Below are positions 24,550 through 33,603 of a DNA stretch of 64,000 bases, piece after piece; position 1 is the first letter of the stretch; the number at the start of each line of letters is the position of its first letter. Made by a program: the position numbers and the translations under genes. The notes beneath the pieces are model-generated. The model worked only from the letters and a program-made list of their open reading frames with translations. It searched no databases and had not been told where the DNA came from. Source of the DNA: Gammaproteobacteria bacterium (GTDB lineage Bacteria; Pseudomonadota; Gammaproteobacteria; Burkholderiales; Gallionellaceae); assembly GCA_018820925.1 (NCBI GenBank), contig JAHJNJ010000026.1, positions 1 through 64,000 of the forward strand, written 5' to 3'.

Positions 24550-25731
24550 TCAATCCGAGATATACGGCTTGTCCTGCGGCATGAAGTTCAGTACACGCAC
24601 GCTGACGGTGGTGATGATGAAAGCAATCGCCAGACCGCCGAAACCCAGCAGGTATTCGTAGACCGAAGGATGATAGGAAGCAATCTGTCCGTCGGCGAAA
24701 CTGCTGCTGACTTCATAGCCGGGGAAAATGTTGAGCGGGAAAGCCTGTCCGCCGATGATGAATACGTACAGCAGTGCAAACGCACCCACCACCACGAGCA
24801 GGGATGCAGCCATGACGCACTTGGTCTTGCCCAAACCAGGCACATAAATCAATGCCAACGGCAACAGATTGCCGACCACGATATAGCCCCACCAGAACAG
24901 ACTCGGGAAGATGCCGCCATCAAGCAGGATGAAGGCCTCGAACGCGGACTTATGCGCAAAGTACAGGTTGGTCAGATGGTAAGCCGCGACCATGTACAAC
25001 GAACCGATGATGAACACACCGAGCAGGTTCTTTTTGCGGTGCAGAATGTCGGGATTGAGTGCCTTCTCGTTCCAGGCATAAATCACTGTCTGCACCACAT
25101 GGAATACCGCCAGTCCCCAGGCAAACGACAGGACAATGAACATCGGCGGCAGCAATGCCGAACCATAGGCCTGACGTGCAGTGAGGAAAGCGAAGATCAG
25201 GCCGGTACCGGTGGTGAGGATGAAGCGCCAGGCAAACACGGCCAGACCAGCCGTTTTGTTAAAAATATTCATGCGGCGTTCCATCATCGTCCACAGATAG
25301 ACGATGACGAGCGAGAACATGCCGGAATATAGCACCACGTTCCAGGCAAACACCGAAGTAAGGTTGTAGTTGGTGGCGGCGACGATGACGCGGTCGGGCC
25401 TGCCCAGGTCCAGCATCAGCACGGCAAGGCCGCCCGACAGCATGGCGATGGACAGTAGACTGGCCAGCGGCGCACGCGCCTTGTAGATGGCCTTGCCGAA
25501 CACCGAACCGATGGAAGCGACGTTCAGCACGCCGGAGGCGGCGACGATCAGGAAGATGGCGAACACATGCGGCAGTCCCCAAACGATCTGGTTGTTCATG
25601 CCGGTAATGATGTGGCCGTGCGACTCCATCATGTGCACGGCATACAGGCCGGCGAGCGTAACCAGGCCCGCGACACCGAGCAGCACATAGTACAAACGAT
25701 TCATGGAACGCAGTGCGGAAAGATCTGCCAT
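24550..25731 (-). CDS. dsrP: DsrP, NrfD-like membrane subunit of DsrMKJOP
   Basis: 393 residues, about ten transmembrane helices, NrfD/PsrC family. It is the quinone-interacting integral membrane subunit of the DsrMKJOP complex. It starts 3 bp after dsrO. The position in the dsr order and the hydrophobic pattern (LYYVLLGVAGLVTLAGLYAV, VWGLPHVFAIFLIVAASGVLN) make the call firm. Confidence 0.95.
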   Translation of the reverse strand: MADLSALRSMNRLYYVLLGVAGLVTLAGLYAVHMMESHGHIITGMNNQIVWGLPHVFAIFLIVAASGVLNVASIGSVFGKAIYKARAPLASLLSIAMLSGGLAVLMLDLGRPDRVIVAATNYNLTSVFAWNVVLYSGMFSLVIVYLWTMMERRMNIFNKTAGLAVFAWRFILTTGTGLIFAFLTARQAYGSALLPPMFIVLSFAWGLAVFHVVQTVIYAWNEKALNPDILHRKKNLLGVFIIGSLYMVAAYHLTNLYFAHKSAFEAFILLDGGIFPSLFWWGYIVVGNLLPLALIYVPGLGKTKCVMAASLLVVVGAFALLYVFIIGGQAFPLNIFPGYEVSSSFADGQIASYHPSVYEYLLGFGGLAIAFIITTVSVRVLNFMPQDKPYISD

Positions 25732-25734
25732 GAT

Positions 25735-26451
25735 TTATAGCCCTTGGTAACGGATGCCGGTATTCAACTGCAGGTCGGCGCGTATTTGATCGGAAGCGAC
25801 TGTGCGCACCTTCTTGTAGATTTCACTGTTTGCGTCGTTCAGGTCGCCAAACAGGATCGCCTTGTTCTTGCACGCTTCCGCGCAGGCGGGAATCTGGCCT
25901 TTGTCGATGCGGTGCACGCACAGGGAACAAGCTTCAACCGTGCCCTTGCCGCGCGGCACGTCGGGATTCTGGTCTTCCAGCGTCTCATGCACGAAGGAAC
26001 GTGCCTTGTACGGGCAGGCCATCATGCAATAGCGGCAGCCGATGCACAGGTGGCGGTCCACCAGCACGATGCCGTCGGCGCGCTTGAACGAAGCCTGGGT
26101 CGGGCACACATCCACACAGGGAGGATGTTCGCAGTGCTGGCACATCATGGGCAGCGAGTGCGCGACTCCGGTACGGACATCCTTGATCTCGATCTTGCGT
26201 ATCCACTGCGAATCGGTTGCCTTGGTACCACCCGACAAACCGTTCTCTTTGTTGCATGCAGTCACGCAATCGTTGCAATCCGGCGTGCATTGCGTGGTGT
26301 CGACCAGCATGCCCCAGCGCACCTTGGAACTGGCGCCTTCGGATTTACCGTGCGCCGTTGCATACAGCATCATGCCCGGGGCGATGGCGATTGCCGCTGC
26401 ACCCACCGAGGTCTTAATGAACTGTCTGCGTTGTGTATTGATATCGCTCAT
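25735..26451 (-). CDS. dsrO: DsrO, periplasmic ferredoxin-like Fe-S subunit
   Basis: 238 residues. The Tat signal RRQFIKTSVGAAAIAIAPG is at the N-terminus. It has several [4Fe-4S] cysteine motifs (CTPDCNDCVTACN, CQHCEHPPCVDVCPTQA, CIGCRYCMMACPYKA, CSLCVHRIDKGQIPACAEAC). It relays electrons between DsrJ and DsrP on the periplasmic side. Its ATG overlaps the dsrJ stop (ATGA). Confidence 0.95.
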   Translation of the reverse strand: MSDINTQRRQFIKTSVGAAAIAIAPGMMLYATAHGKSEGASSKVRWGMLVDTTQCTPDCNDCVTACNKENGLSGGTKATDSQWIRKIEIKDVRTGVAHSLPMMCQHCEHPPCVDVCPTQASFKRADGIVLVDRHLCIGCRYCMMACPYKARSFVHETLEDQNPDVPRGKGTVEACSLCVHRIDKGQIPACAEACKNKAILFGDLNDANSEIYKKVRTVASDQIRADLQLNTGIRYQGL

Positions 26452-26816
26452 TGTTCATCCTTCTTGGCGAGCGCTGCCCTGCGTTTGCTGGCGTGGCATT
26501 CAAAGCAGTCGATCTTCACCGCTTCGTAACGGTGGCAACCGGCGCAAAAGCTGTCTTCGCGTGCGACCACGCTGTTGTCGCTCTTGCTGGCGTGGCATTC
26601 CACACAGTTCTTCAGGCTCACCTGTTCATCGCGCACGCCTTTGCGAACGGTCTCGTCACGCTGGTGCTTGAGCAAGTGCATGTGATTCTTGCGCATCCAT
26701 TGTGTATCGCGTACACACTCGCCGCCCTTGCCAATATCCAGCTTGGGCGTGTTCGCTTCGGTCGCCCAGGCCACCGAAAAGCTCATGCACAGCAACAGAG
26801 TAGCGAGCAGTCTCAT
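26448..26816 (-). CDS. dsrJ: DsrJ, periplasmic triheme cytochrome c
   Basis: About 122 residues, with a signal peptide (MRLLATLLLCMSFSVAWA) and three CXXCH heme sites: CVECH, CAGCH and CFECH. It is the cytochrome subunit of DsrMKJOP. The track uses a GTG at 26819; the ATG at 26816 overlaps the dsrL stop as TGATG and is equally good, so the start is uncertain by one codon. Confidence 0.93.
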   Translation of the reverse strand: MRLLATLLLCMSFSVAWATEANTPKLDIGKGGECVRDTQWMRKNHMHLLKHQRDETVRKGVRDEQVSLKNCVECHASKSDNSVVAREDSFCAGCHRYEAVKIDCFECHASKRRAALAKKDEQ

Positions 26817-28783
26817 CACTCACCCAGACCCATTTGAATGTAACCGGTCGGGCAGACATCCGCGCAGATGTGGCAGCCGATGCACTTGTCGTAGTTGGTG
26901 GCAACATAACGTCCGGTAGTCGCTTCGGTCTTCTTGACGCGATACACGGCGGTCTGCGGGCAATACACCACACAGTTGTCGCACTCGAAGCACATGCCGC
27001 AGCTCATGCAACGCTTGGCTTCGGCGACGGCTTCCTTCTCGTCCAGCACGCCCAGACGATCCTGGAAGTTGCCCAGCGCGCTGTCCTTGTCCAGCGTGGT
27101 CACGGCACGCATGTTGCGCGGCACATAGTTGAAGTGACCGAGGAACAGCTTGTCGTGCGGAATGATGTAGCGGTCGGAACGGTTGTCGAAGTTGTGTACC
27201 GCAGCCTTGGAATCGCAAGTGCCGCGCATCGGCTCTTCGGCCAGCGTCGGCTCCAGCCCTTTTTCAGCCAGTTTGCGCATCAGGTCGAACTGGTGCGCGT
27301 CGATCTTCGGACGTTTTTCCAGATCGCGACCCATCATGAAATTGTGGATGCCGTCTGCGGCAATGGAGCCGTGACCGATTGCAGTTGTCAGCAGGTGCGG
27401 ACGAATCACGTCGCCGCCCGCGAATACGCCGGGCTGTCCGCTGACCACGTAGTTCCGGTCGGTCGAAACTGCACCTTTGCCGTTGTTGAATGCTTCCAGA
27501 CCGGTGAAATCGACTGCCTGACCGATCGCGGAAACGATCAGGTCGGCTTCGATGTTGTACTCGCTGCCTTCGATGTTCTTGATCTCCAGTTTGCCGCCTA
27601 CAAATTTCGCCTCGCACTTGGCCACACGCAGCGCTGTGGCGCGACCGTTGGCGTCCTTGACGACAGCCACCGGGGCCATACCACCGAGGATGTAAATGCC
27701 TTCGGCTTGAGCCTGTTCGATCTCGTGCTTGTTGGCCTGCATCTGGTCGATGTCGAATACCGAGGTCAGTGCCACTTCCGCGCCCTGTTTGGCGGAAATA
27801 TCGGCGACATCGTGCGCCATGCGTCCGGCGATTGCCGCCTCGGCATCAGTCGGTTTGGCATGCGAGATATGGCCCAGACGGCGTGCGACTGTCGCCACGT
27901 CGATGGAGGTATCGCCGCCGCCGACCACAACCACGCGTTTGCCAACATGCTGCAAACGGCCGTCGTTAAATGCTTTAAGGAAAGCTGTTGCCGTAACCAC
28001 ATTGGGGGCTTCACTGTCCGGGATCGGCAATGCACGACCGGCTTGTGCGCCCATGCCAAGAAACACCGAGTCGAATTCCTTGCGGATCTGCTCCAGGGTG
28101 ATGTCTTTGCCCACGTGACACTTCATGCGAGTCTTCACGCCCAGATCGATGATGCGCTGGATTTCAGCATCCAGCACTTCGCGCGGTGTACGGAAACCGG
28201 GAATGCCGTAACGCATCATGCCGCCGAGATATTCATGCTCGTCGAATATGGTGACTTCGTGGCCCTTCTTCACCAGTTGATAGGCGCAGGACAGGCCGGC
28301 CGGACCGCCGCCGAGAATGGCGACCTTCTTGCCGGACGGTTTGACATCCGGTTTGTTGAATTTGAGCTTGTTGGCGATGGCGTATTCGCCGAGGAAGTGT
28401 TCCACCGAGTTGATGCCGACGTGGTCTTCCACTTCGTTGCGGTTGCAACCGCTTTCGCACGGCGCCGGGCACACGCGCCCCATCACGGACGGAAACGGAT
28501 TGGCTTCGGTCAGACGGCGCCACGCATACTCCTGCCACGGCATGACCGGCTTGCCATCGGCGCCGTTCGGCACTTTTTCGGTGCCACGCACGATACCCAG
28601 ATAGCCGCGGATATCCTCACCTGCCGGGCAGCTGCCTTGGCAGGGCGGCGTGGATTGGATATAGGTCGGGCACTTGTAGGAGTAGCCGGCCTGGAAAATC
28701 TTTTCGTTCAGACGGACTTTGGTATTGCCGTCCTTGTAGCGACGGAACGTGACCTTTTGCGGGGTTTCGGTAGTTACTGACAT
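26816..28783 (-). CDS. dsrL: DsrL, NAD(P)H/acceptor oxidoreductase partner of DsrAB
   Basis: 655 residues, GltD-like flavoprotein. An N-terminal Fe-S region (CQGSCPAGEDI, CPAPCESGCNRNEVE) is followed by an FAD site (VAILGGGPAGLSCAYQL) and an NAD(P) site (VVVVGGGDTSIDVA). Two C-terminal [4Fe-4S] ferredoxin motifs follow (CMSCGMCFECDNCVVYCP, CIGCHICADVCPTGY). DsrL takes electrons from sulfur oxidation by DsrAB. Its presence marks this dsr set as the oxidative type. Confidence 0.95.
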   Translation of the reverse strand: MSVTTETPQKVTFRRYKDGNTKVRLNEKIFQAGYSYKCPTYIQSTPPCQGSCPAGEDIRGYLGIVRGTEKVPNGADGKPVMPWQEYAWRRLTEANPFPSVMGRVCPAPCESGCNRNEVEDHVGINSVEHFLGEYAIANKLKFNKPDVKPSGKKVAILGGGPAGLSCAYQLVKKGHEVTIFDEHEYLGGMMRYGIPGFRTPREVLDAEIQRIIDLGVKTRMKCHVGKDITLEQIRKEFDSVFLGMGAQAGRALPIPDSEAPNVVTATAFLKAFNDGRLQHVGKRVVVVGGGDTSIDVATVARRLGHISHAKPTDAEAAIAGRMAHDVADISAKQGAEVALTSVFDIDQMQANKHEIEQAQAEGIYILGGMAPVAVVKDANGRATALRVAKCEAKFVGGKLEIKNIEGSEYNIEADLIVSAIGQAVDFTGLEAFNNGKGAVSTDRNYVVSGQPGVFAGGDVIRPHLLTTAIGHGSIAADGIHNFMMGRDLEKRPKIDAHQFDLMRKLAEKGLEPTLAEEPMRGTCDSKAAVHNFDNRSDRYIIPHDKLFLGHFNYVPRNMRAVTTLDKDSALGNFQDRLGVLDEKEAVAEAKRCMSCGMCFECDNCVVYCPQTAVYRVKKTEATTGRYVATNYDKCIGCHICADVCPTGYIQMGLGE

Positions 28784-28798
28784 TTCGCCTTCTCCTCG

Positions 28799-30328
28799 TT
28801 ATTTCTGACCCAACTGGATCGCATTGCTGACCAGTTGATGTACACCGCCCACCATCTTTCTGTCGAATCCGTAGATGGGCATGACCTTGCTGAATTGCGT
28901 CTTGCAAATGGCACAAATCACTGCCATGAAATTGACGCCATGTTCGTCCACCACTTGCTGCAATACTTCCATGCGCGGCAATGCGCCCTTGACGCGAAGA
29001 TCCATCAGATCGTCGGTCAGCAAGCCGCCACCGCCGCCGCAGCAGAACGTCTGTTCGCGCGTGGTATTCGGTGCCATTTCCACAAAATTGTTGGCAACCG
29101 CCTTGATGACGTTGCGCGGAATTTCAAACTGTCCGCCGGGCAAATCGCCCATGCGTGAGCCGCGCGCCACGTTGCAGGAATCGTGGAAAGTAATGATGTG
29201 CTTGTCGTTGGCCGACTTGTCGAAGGTCAACGCGTTGCGCTGGATCAAATCCCAGGTGAATTCGCAGATATGCGTCGGCTGCCTGTAGCGGTGATCAAGC
29301 TGCTTTTGCAGCATCTGTGCATAACGGTCAACTTCGTCCGCGCCACTACCCACACCGCTCAGCGTGTTCCAGAAACTGTAAGCCACACGCCAGGCGTGAC
29401 CGCATTCGCCGACCACAATACGTTTTACGCCGAGTTCCAGCGCGGCTTCACGAATACGTAGCGCGACCTTGCGCATTTGTTCGTAGTTGCCGATGAACAA
29501 ACCAAAATTCCCCGCCTCGGAAGCCACTGAGGACATCGTCCAGCTGGTGCCTGTGGCATGGAACACCTTGGCGTAACCGATCAGGCTGTCGATATGCGGT
29601 TCGGCGAAGAAGTCGGCAGACGGTGTGATGAGCAGCACTTCCGCGCCCTTTACATCCAGGGGGAAGCGCACATCGAAGCCGGTGTCTTCCTTGACATCCT
29701 CTTCCAGCCCTTCCAGCGTATCCTGCAGCGCGGGACCGGGCAGACCGAGGTTGTTGCCGATCTTGTGCACCTTGCCGATGATCTCGTTGGAATACTTCTG
29801 GCCGTATCCGACGGCGTCGAGAATATCGCGCGCCGCCATGGTGATTTCGGCCGTGTCGATCCCGTAAGGACAGAACACCGAACAGCGGCGGCATTCGGAA
29901 CACTGGTGATAATAATTGTGCCACTCGTCCAGTACTTCGCGCGTCAGATCGCGCGCACCGACGAGCTTGGGAAACAGTTTGCCAGGCAAAGTAAAGTAGC
30001 GGCGATATACGCTGCGCAACAGATCCTGACGTGCCACAGGCATGTTCTTCGGGTCTTGTGTACCGATGAAATAGTGGCATTTATCGGTGCAGGCGCCGCA
30101 GTGTACGCAGGCGTCCATAAACACCCTGAATGAACGATACTTGGTCAGCAACTCGCCCATCTTGGCAATGGCGCGGTCGTGCCAGTCATCAACCAGTTGA
30201 CCGGGGAAACCGAGTGCTTCCTGTATCTTGTCGTTGGCGACAAAGGGGCCTTTCCCCTCCATCGCTCCCGGCTTCAACGCGGGAATGATGGGGATAGTGC
30301 GATAGGCTGGCGCTACGATATCTGCCAT
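28799..30328 (-). CDS. dsrK: DsrK, HdrD-like catalytic Fe-S subunit
   Basis: 509 residues, HdrD/CCG-domain protein. Two ferredoxin motifs (CVHCGACTDKCHYF, CSECRRCSVFCPYG) precede cysteine-rich CCG segments, including FCCGGGGGLLTDDL. It is thought to oxidise or reduce the DsrC trisulfide/disulfide at the membrane with DsrM. I use the ATG at 30328 (MADIVAPAYRT), because the 13 extra track codons overlap dsrM. One base separates it from dsrM. Confidence 0.95.
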   Translation of the reverse strand: MADIVAPAYRTIPIIPALKPGAMEGKGPFVANDKIQEALGFPGQLVDDWHDRAIAKMGELLTKYRSFRVFMDACVHCGACTDKCHYFIGTQDPKNMPVARQDLLRSVYRRYFTLPGKLFPKLVGARDLTREVLDEWHNYYHQCSECRRCSVFCPYGIDTAEITMAARDILDAVGYGQKYSNEIIGKVHKIGNNLGLPGPALQDTLEGLEEDVKEDTGFDVRFPLDVKGAEVLLITPSADFFAEPHIDSLIGYAKVFHATGTSWTMSSVASEAGNFGLFIGNYEQMRKVALRIREAALELGVKRIVVGECGHAWRVAYSFWNTLSGVGSGADEVDRYAQMLQKQLDHRYRQPTHICEFTWDLIQRNALTFDKSANDKHIITFHDSCNVARGSRMGDLPGGQFEIPRNVIKAVANNFVEMAPNTTREQTFCCGGGGGLLTDDLMDLRVKGALPRMEVLQQVVDEHGVNFMAVICAICKTQFSKVMPIYGFDRKMVGGVHQLVSNAIQLGQK

Positions 30329-30329
30329 T

Positions 30330-31061
30330 TCAATTTTTCTCCGATTCCAGTTTGGCAGCCCAGGCACTCAGATGGCGCTGTTCGCGTGAATTGTCTGTCT
30401 GGTTGCGGGTCGGCGAGAAAAATACGCCCGGCGCATGCAACAATTTGCTGAAGGGGAACACAATCAGAAGCAATGCAACCAGTGACAAATGCAGCATCAG
30501 CAACAGATCGGCGGGAAGCACCTGGATATTGAAATGCATCAGGCCCAGGAAATATCCCTTCACCGCGATCACATCGGTATGCGCGACGAAGGTCATCATC
30601 AGGCCGGAAGCGCCAATGCCGATGAGCAGAACCAGCATCAGGTGATCGGACGGTGTGGAGATGTAACGGATGCGTTCGACGAATATGCGCCGTCCCCACA
30701 GACCGAACAAGCCCAATAGCATGGTGATGCCTGCATACATGCCGAACGGCTGGATGAGCACAACCCATTCCCAGACCGGCTCCGTGAAATAACGCAGATG
30801 GCGCATGACCACCAGCGCCAGACTGGCATGGAACATCATGCCAAAACCCCATATCCACAGGTTGGACTTGAACAGACTTTCGAAGAAAACCACTTCGCGC
30901 GTCATGCGCAACACCACTCCGCCCGCAGTGGTTGGGGCAGGTGTAGTCGGTATCTTCAGCGGAGCCGGGGTACGAGCATAAGTGCTGATGCGATAGAGCA
31001 ATCCTACGACAAGCAGCAGCGTAGCGAAATAAAACAGGATTGCAAAGACGGTACTCGCCAT
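30330..31061 (-). CDS. dsrM: DsrM, NarI-like membrane cytochrome b subunit
   Basis: 243 residues, about six transmembrane helices (FAILFYFATLLLVVGLLYRI, LMLVLLIGIGASGLMMTFVA) with His residues suited to heme b binding, as in NarI. It is the membrane quinone module for DsrK. A short Pro/Thr-rich loop (PAPLKIPTTPAPTTAGG) is visible after the first helix. Confidence 0.94.
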   Translation of the reverse strand: MASTVFAILFYFATLLLVVGLLYRISTYARTPAPLKIPTTPAPTTAGGVVLRMTREVVFFESLFKSNLWIWGFGMMFHASLALVVMRHLRYFTEPVWEWVVLIQPFGMYAGITMLLGLFGLWGRRIFVERIRYISTPSDHLMLVLLIGIGASGLMMTFVAHTDVIAVKGYFLGLMHFNIQVLPADLLLMLHLSLVALLLIVFPFSKLLHAPGVFFSPTRNQTDNSREQRHLSAWAAKLESEKN

Positions 31062-31088
31062 GAGGTTGTCCCTATCGCTAAGCCTGAA

Positions 31089-31424
31089 TTAAATACAACC
31101 GGTGGGCTTGGGAAGACCGGCGATCTTGCACGCCTGCTTGCCGGGGCCGTACGGGAACAGGCCGTACAGGTATTCGCTGTTGCCCTTTTCCGCGCCCAGC
31201 TTCTTGCCGATCGCCTTGGTCAGAACGCGAACAGCCGGAGCGATCTGGTATTCCTCGAAGTATTCGCGCAGGAAGTTGACGACTTCCCAGTGCGAGTCGG
31301 TCATGGTGATGTTTTCGGTCTGTGCCATGTAGTTGGCGACATCGGTGTTCCAATCGGCCAGATTGACCAGGTAACCTTCTTCGTCTGTTTCGTAGCTTTT
31401 ACCGGCGACTTCGATGTTAGGCAT
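31089..31424 (-). CDS. dsrC: DsrC, sulfur carrier with two C-terminal cysteines
   Basis: 111 residues. The C-terminal arm carries both active cysteines in the Cx10C spacing (C99 and C110, ACKIAGLPKPTGCI), so it can form the DsrC trisulfide used by DsrAB. It accepts sulfur from DsrE and delivers it to DsrAB, with DsrMK handling its redox state. A paralogue without cysteines is encoded at 36039. Confidence 0.97.
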   Translation of the reverse strand: MPNIEVAGKSYETDEEGYLVNLADWNTDVANYMAQTENITMTDSHWEVVNFLREYFEEYQIAPAVRVLTKAIGKKLGAEKGNSEYLYGLFPYGPGKQACKIAGLPKPTGCI

Positions 31425-31456
31425 GCTGTTTCTCCTTCAATGTGTTGCTGATTAAA

Positions 31457-31753
31457 TTAAAGCCAGGATTGGCAGGTTTTGTTATTACTGGTCAGGTCCA
31501 CGAAACCGCCGTAATCGACCGGCGATATGCCGTCGATAAGGCGGTCGCCCAGGCCGCGTGCCTCAAGATCCGGCATCAGCACGTATATCTTGAACTGGTC
31601 CATCGCCTGGCGCAGTCTTGCTTCGGCCGCATTGCCCTTGGTCGCCGCATATACCGCATCTTCGATGAGCAGAATGTCTCCGCCCGCCGCCGTATTCAGG
31701 CAGGTATCCAGCGTGACACTGGTCATGGGTGATTTATTGATGATATTTAACAT
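31457..31753 (-). CDS. dsrH: DsrH, subunit of DsrEFH sulfurtransferase
   Basis: 98 residues, TusB/DsrH family (MLNIINKSP start, GDILLIEDAVYAAT core). A conserved cysteine is at C18. It forms the DsrE2F2H2 hexamer that passes sulfur from TusA to DsrC. It is tightly spaced with dsrF (9 bp). Confidence 0.93.
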   Translation of the reverse strand: MLNIINKSPMTSVTLDTCLNTAAGGDILLIEDAVYAATKGNAAEARLRQAMDQFKIYVLMPDLEARGLGDRLIDGISPVDYGGFVDLTSNNKTCQSWL

Positions 31754-31762
31754 TGCGTCCCC

Positions 31763-32128
31763 TTAGAAACTCAAGACCACGTCTTGCTCTTCCATCAACT
31801 TGCCCATCTCGGCACGGCTGAGCACGGTGACCGGCACCAGAAAATCATCTTCAGTCAGGCCGCGGGCATCCATGGCTTCTTTTTCGACGTACAATTTTTC
31901 GACATCGTAGTCTTCCAGGGCACGGTAAGCGGGCGAGAAATTCTTGATCTCGATCCCTTTCGTTTGCTGCCCCTTCTTCAACTGGTATACGCCGTCATCC
32001 AGGAATGCCAGCGACACATCCTGATCGAAGGCGGCGGTGATCAACACCACTTCCAGCGACTCCAGTGCATAGATCGTGCCGTACGGCGCCTTGCGGTTGA
32101 CGAACATGAATTTTTTTGCATCACTCAT
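31763..32128 (-). CDS. dsrF: DsrF, subunit of DsrEFH sulfurtransferase
   Basis: 121 residues, TusC/DsrF family (FMFVNRKAPYGTIYALESLEVVLI, AAFDQDVSLAFLDDGVYQL). It is a structural subunit of the DsrEFH hexamer. Like other DsrF proteins it lacks the catalytic cysteine of DsrE. Confidence 0.93.
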   Translation of the reverse strand: MSDAKKFMFVNRKAPYGTIYALESLEVVLITAAFDQDVSLAFLDDGVYQLKKGQQTKGIEIKNFSPAYRALEDYDVEKLYVEKEAMDARGLTEDDFLVPVTVLSRAEMGKLMEEQDVVLSF

Positions 32129-32139
32129 CTCGTCTCTCC

Positions 32140-32499
32140 TTAATCGCCGAAGGTGACCAGACGGTCACACTTGATGCCGGATTCCACCAACTGTCCGAGA
32201 CCGGAGATGCGGAAACCCTGAGCCAGGTTTTCTTCCTTGATGCCGCGACGCAATGCAGCAGCGACGCACACCACCAGGTCGATCTTGTTTTCTTCAGCCA
32301 GCTTGGTCCAGCGGTTCACGATGTGGCGGTCATCCTGCGGCGGCTCGGTGAGCTTGGACGCATTCTGGACGCCGTCGTGGTAGAAGAACACGCGCCATAC
32401 TTCATGGCCCTTTTCGATGGCGGCCTTGGCAAACATATATGCCGAGTCGCTGGCCTGATGCTGATAAGGCCCCTCGTTGACAACGATTCCGAATTTCAT
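32140..32499 (-). CDS. dsrE: DsrE, catalytic subunit of DsrEFH
   Basis: 119 residues, TusD/DsrE family. The conserved sulfur-carrying cysteine is C78 (DLVVCVAAALRRG), at the same number as in well-studied DsrE proteins. I start at the ATG at 32499 (MKFGIVVNEGPYQ); the track start lies inside dsrB. Confidence 0.94.
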   Translation of the reverse strand: MKFGIVVNEGPYQHQASDSAYMFAKAAIEKGHEVWRVFFYHDGVQNASKLTEPPQDDRHIVNRWTKLAEENKIDLVVCVAAALRRGIKEENLAQGFRISGLGQLVESGIKCDRLVTFGD

Positions 32500-32512
32500 C
32501 AATACACCTCGC

Positions 32513-33592
32513 TCAGAAACGGATATGCGTCGAGGCATTCAGGTTGGAACGGGAACCGCGCCAATCGTCGATCAGGTACTTGGTGAACGGCAGTCCGGTC
32601 TTCTCGAAGAAGCGCGGCCAGCCGATACGGTCGATCCAGTCGGCCAGACGTTCCCAGGGACGGGCATCTGCCTTGTAGACGTTGATGATGTTCTTCACGG
32701 CAGCGCCGACTTCGGGCCAGCGCGGCGGGTTGTTGGGCAAACCGGAGGCAACCATCTTCATGAAAGTGGGTTTGCCGCGTGCATTGGAGTTCTTGCCGCC
32801 AACCCAGATCGCCAGCTTGGAATATTCCGGGTCGTTGATCTGCATCGGCGGGCATGGGGGATAGCAGGCGCCGCAGCACATACATTTGGATTCGTCGATT
32901 TCCAGCGAAGGCTTGCCGTTCACCATGGCGGGGCGGATCGCCGCAACCGGGCAACGCGCAACCACAGCCGGGCGCTCGCACACGTTGGCAACCAGGTCAT
33001 GATTGATGACCGGCGGCTTGGTGTGCTGCACGATGATGGCGATATCGGCCTGGCCGCCGCAGTTGATTTCGCAGCAGGAAGTGGACAGGTGCACGCGGTT
33101 CGGCATTTCTTCGCGCTTGAATTCGACGATCAACTCGTCCATCAGCGCCTTGACCACGCCGGAAGCGTCCGTACCCGGAATGTCGCAATGCAACCAGCCC
33201 TGGGTGTGGGCGATCATGGTCACGGAGTTGCCGGTTCCGCCAACCGGGAAGCCATGCTTTTCCAGTTCGGAGATCAGCGGAGCCACTTTCTGCTCGTCCG
33301 ACACCATGAATTCGATGTTGGAGCGGATGGTGAAACGCACGCGGCCTTCGGCAAACTTGTCGGCGATATCGCACAGCGTGCGGATCGTGTAGACATCCAT
33401 CTGGCGCTGTGTACCGGCACGCACGGACCACACTTCGTCGCCGCTGTGGGCTACATGGTGCAGCACACCGGGACGAGGACGGTCGTGGTATTTCCAGTTG
33501 CCATAGTTCTTGGCCAAAACCGGGTGCAGGTATTTCTTGTTATCCGGAACGCCAGACTCTTTCGGACGGCGCATCTGTACGGGTGCATTCAT
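32513..33592 (-). CDS. dsrB: DsrB, sulfite reductase beta subunit (reverse type)
   Basis: 359 residues. The siroheme/Fe-S region (SCCEINCGGQADIA) and the inserted ferredoxin domain (CMCCGACYPPCPPM) are in place. It forms the alpha2-beta2 enzyme with DsrA, which oxidises DsrC-bound sulfur to sulfite in the cytoplasm. It starts 11 bp after dsrA. Confidence 0.96.
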   Translation of the reverse strand: MNAPVQMRRPKESGVPDNKKYLHPVLAKNYGNWKYHDRPRPGVLHHVAHSGDEVWSVRAGTQRQMDVYTIRTLCDIADKFAEGRVRFTIRSNIEFMVSDEQKVAPLISELEKHGFPVGGTGNSVTMIAHTQGWLHCDIPGTDASGVVKALMDELIVEFKREEMPNRVHLSTSCCEINCGGQADIAIIVQHTKPPVINHDLVANVCERPAVVARCPVAAIRPAMVNGKPSLEIDESKCMCCGACYPPCPPMQINDPEYSKLAIWVGGKNSNARGKPTFMKMVASGLPNNPPRWPEVGAAVKNIINVYKADARPWERLADWIDRIGWPRFFEKTGLPFTKYLIDDWRGSRSNLNASTHIRF

Positions 33593-33603
33593 CTTCTATC
33601 TCC

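Noticed and set aside
26834-28780. 648-aa plus-strand ORF across dsrL
   Set aside because: Antisense to dsrL over its full length, caused by codon bias in GC-rich DNA.
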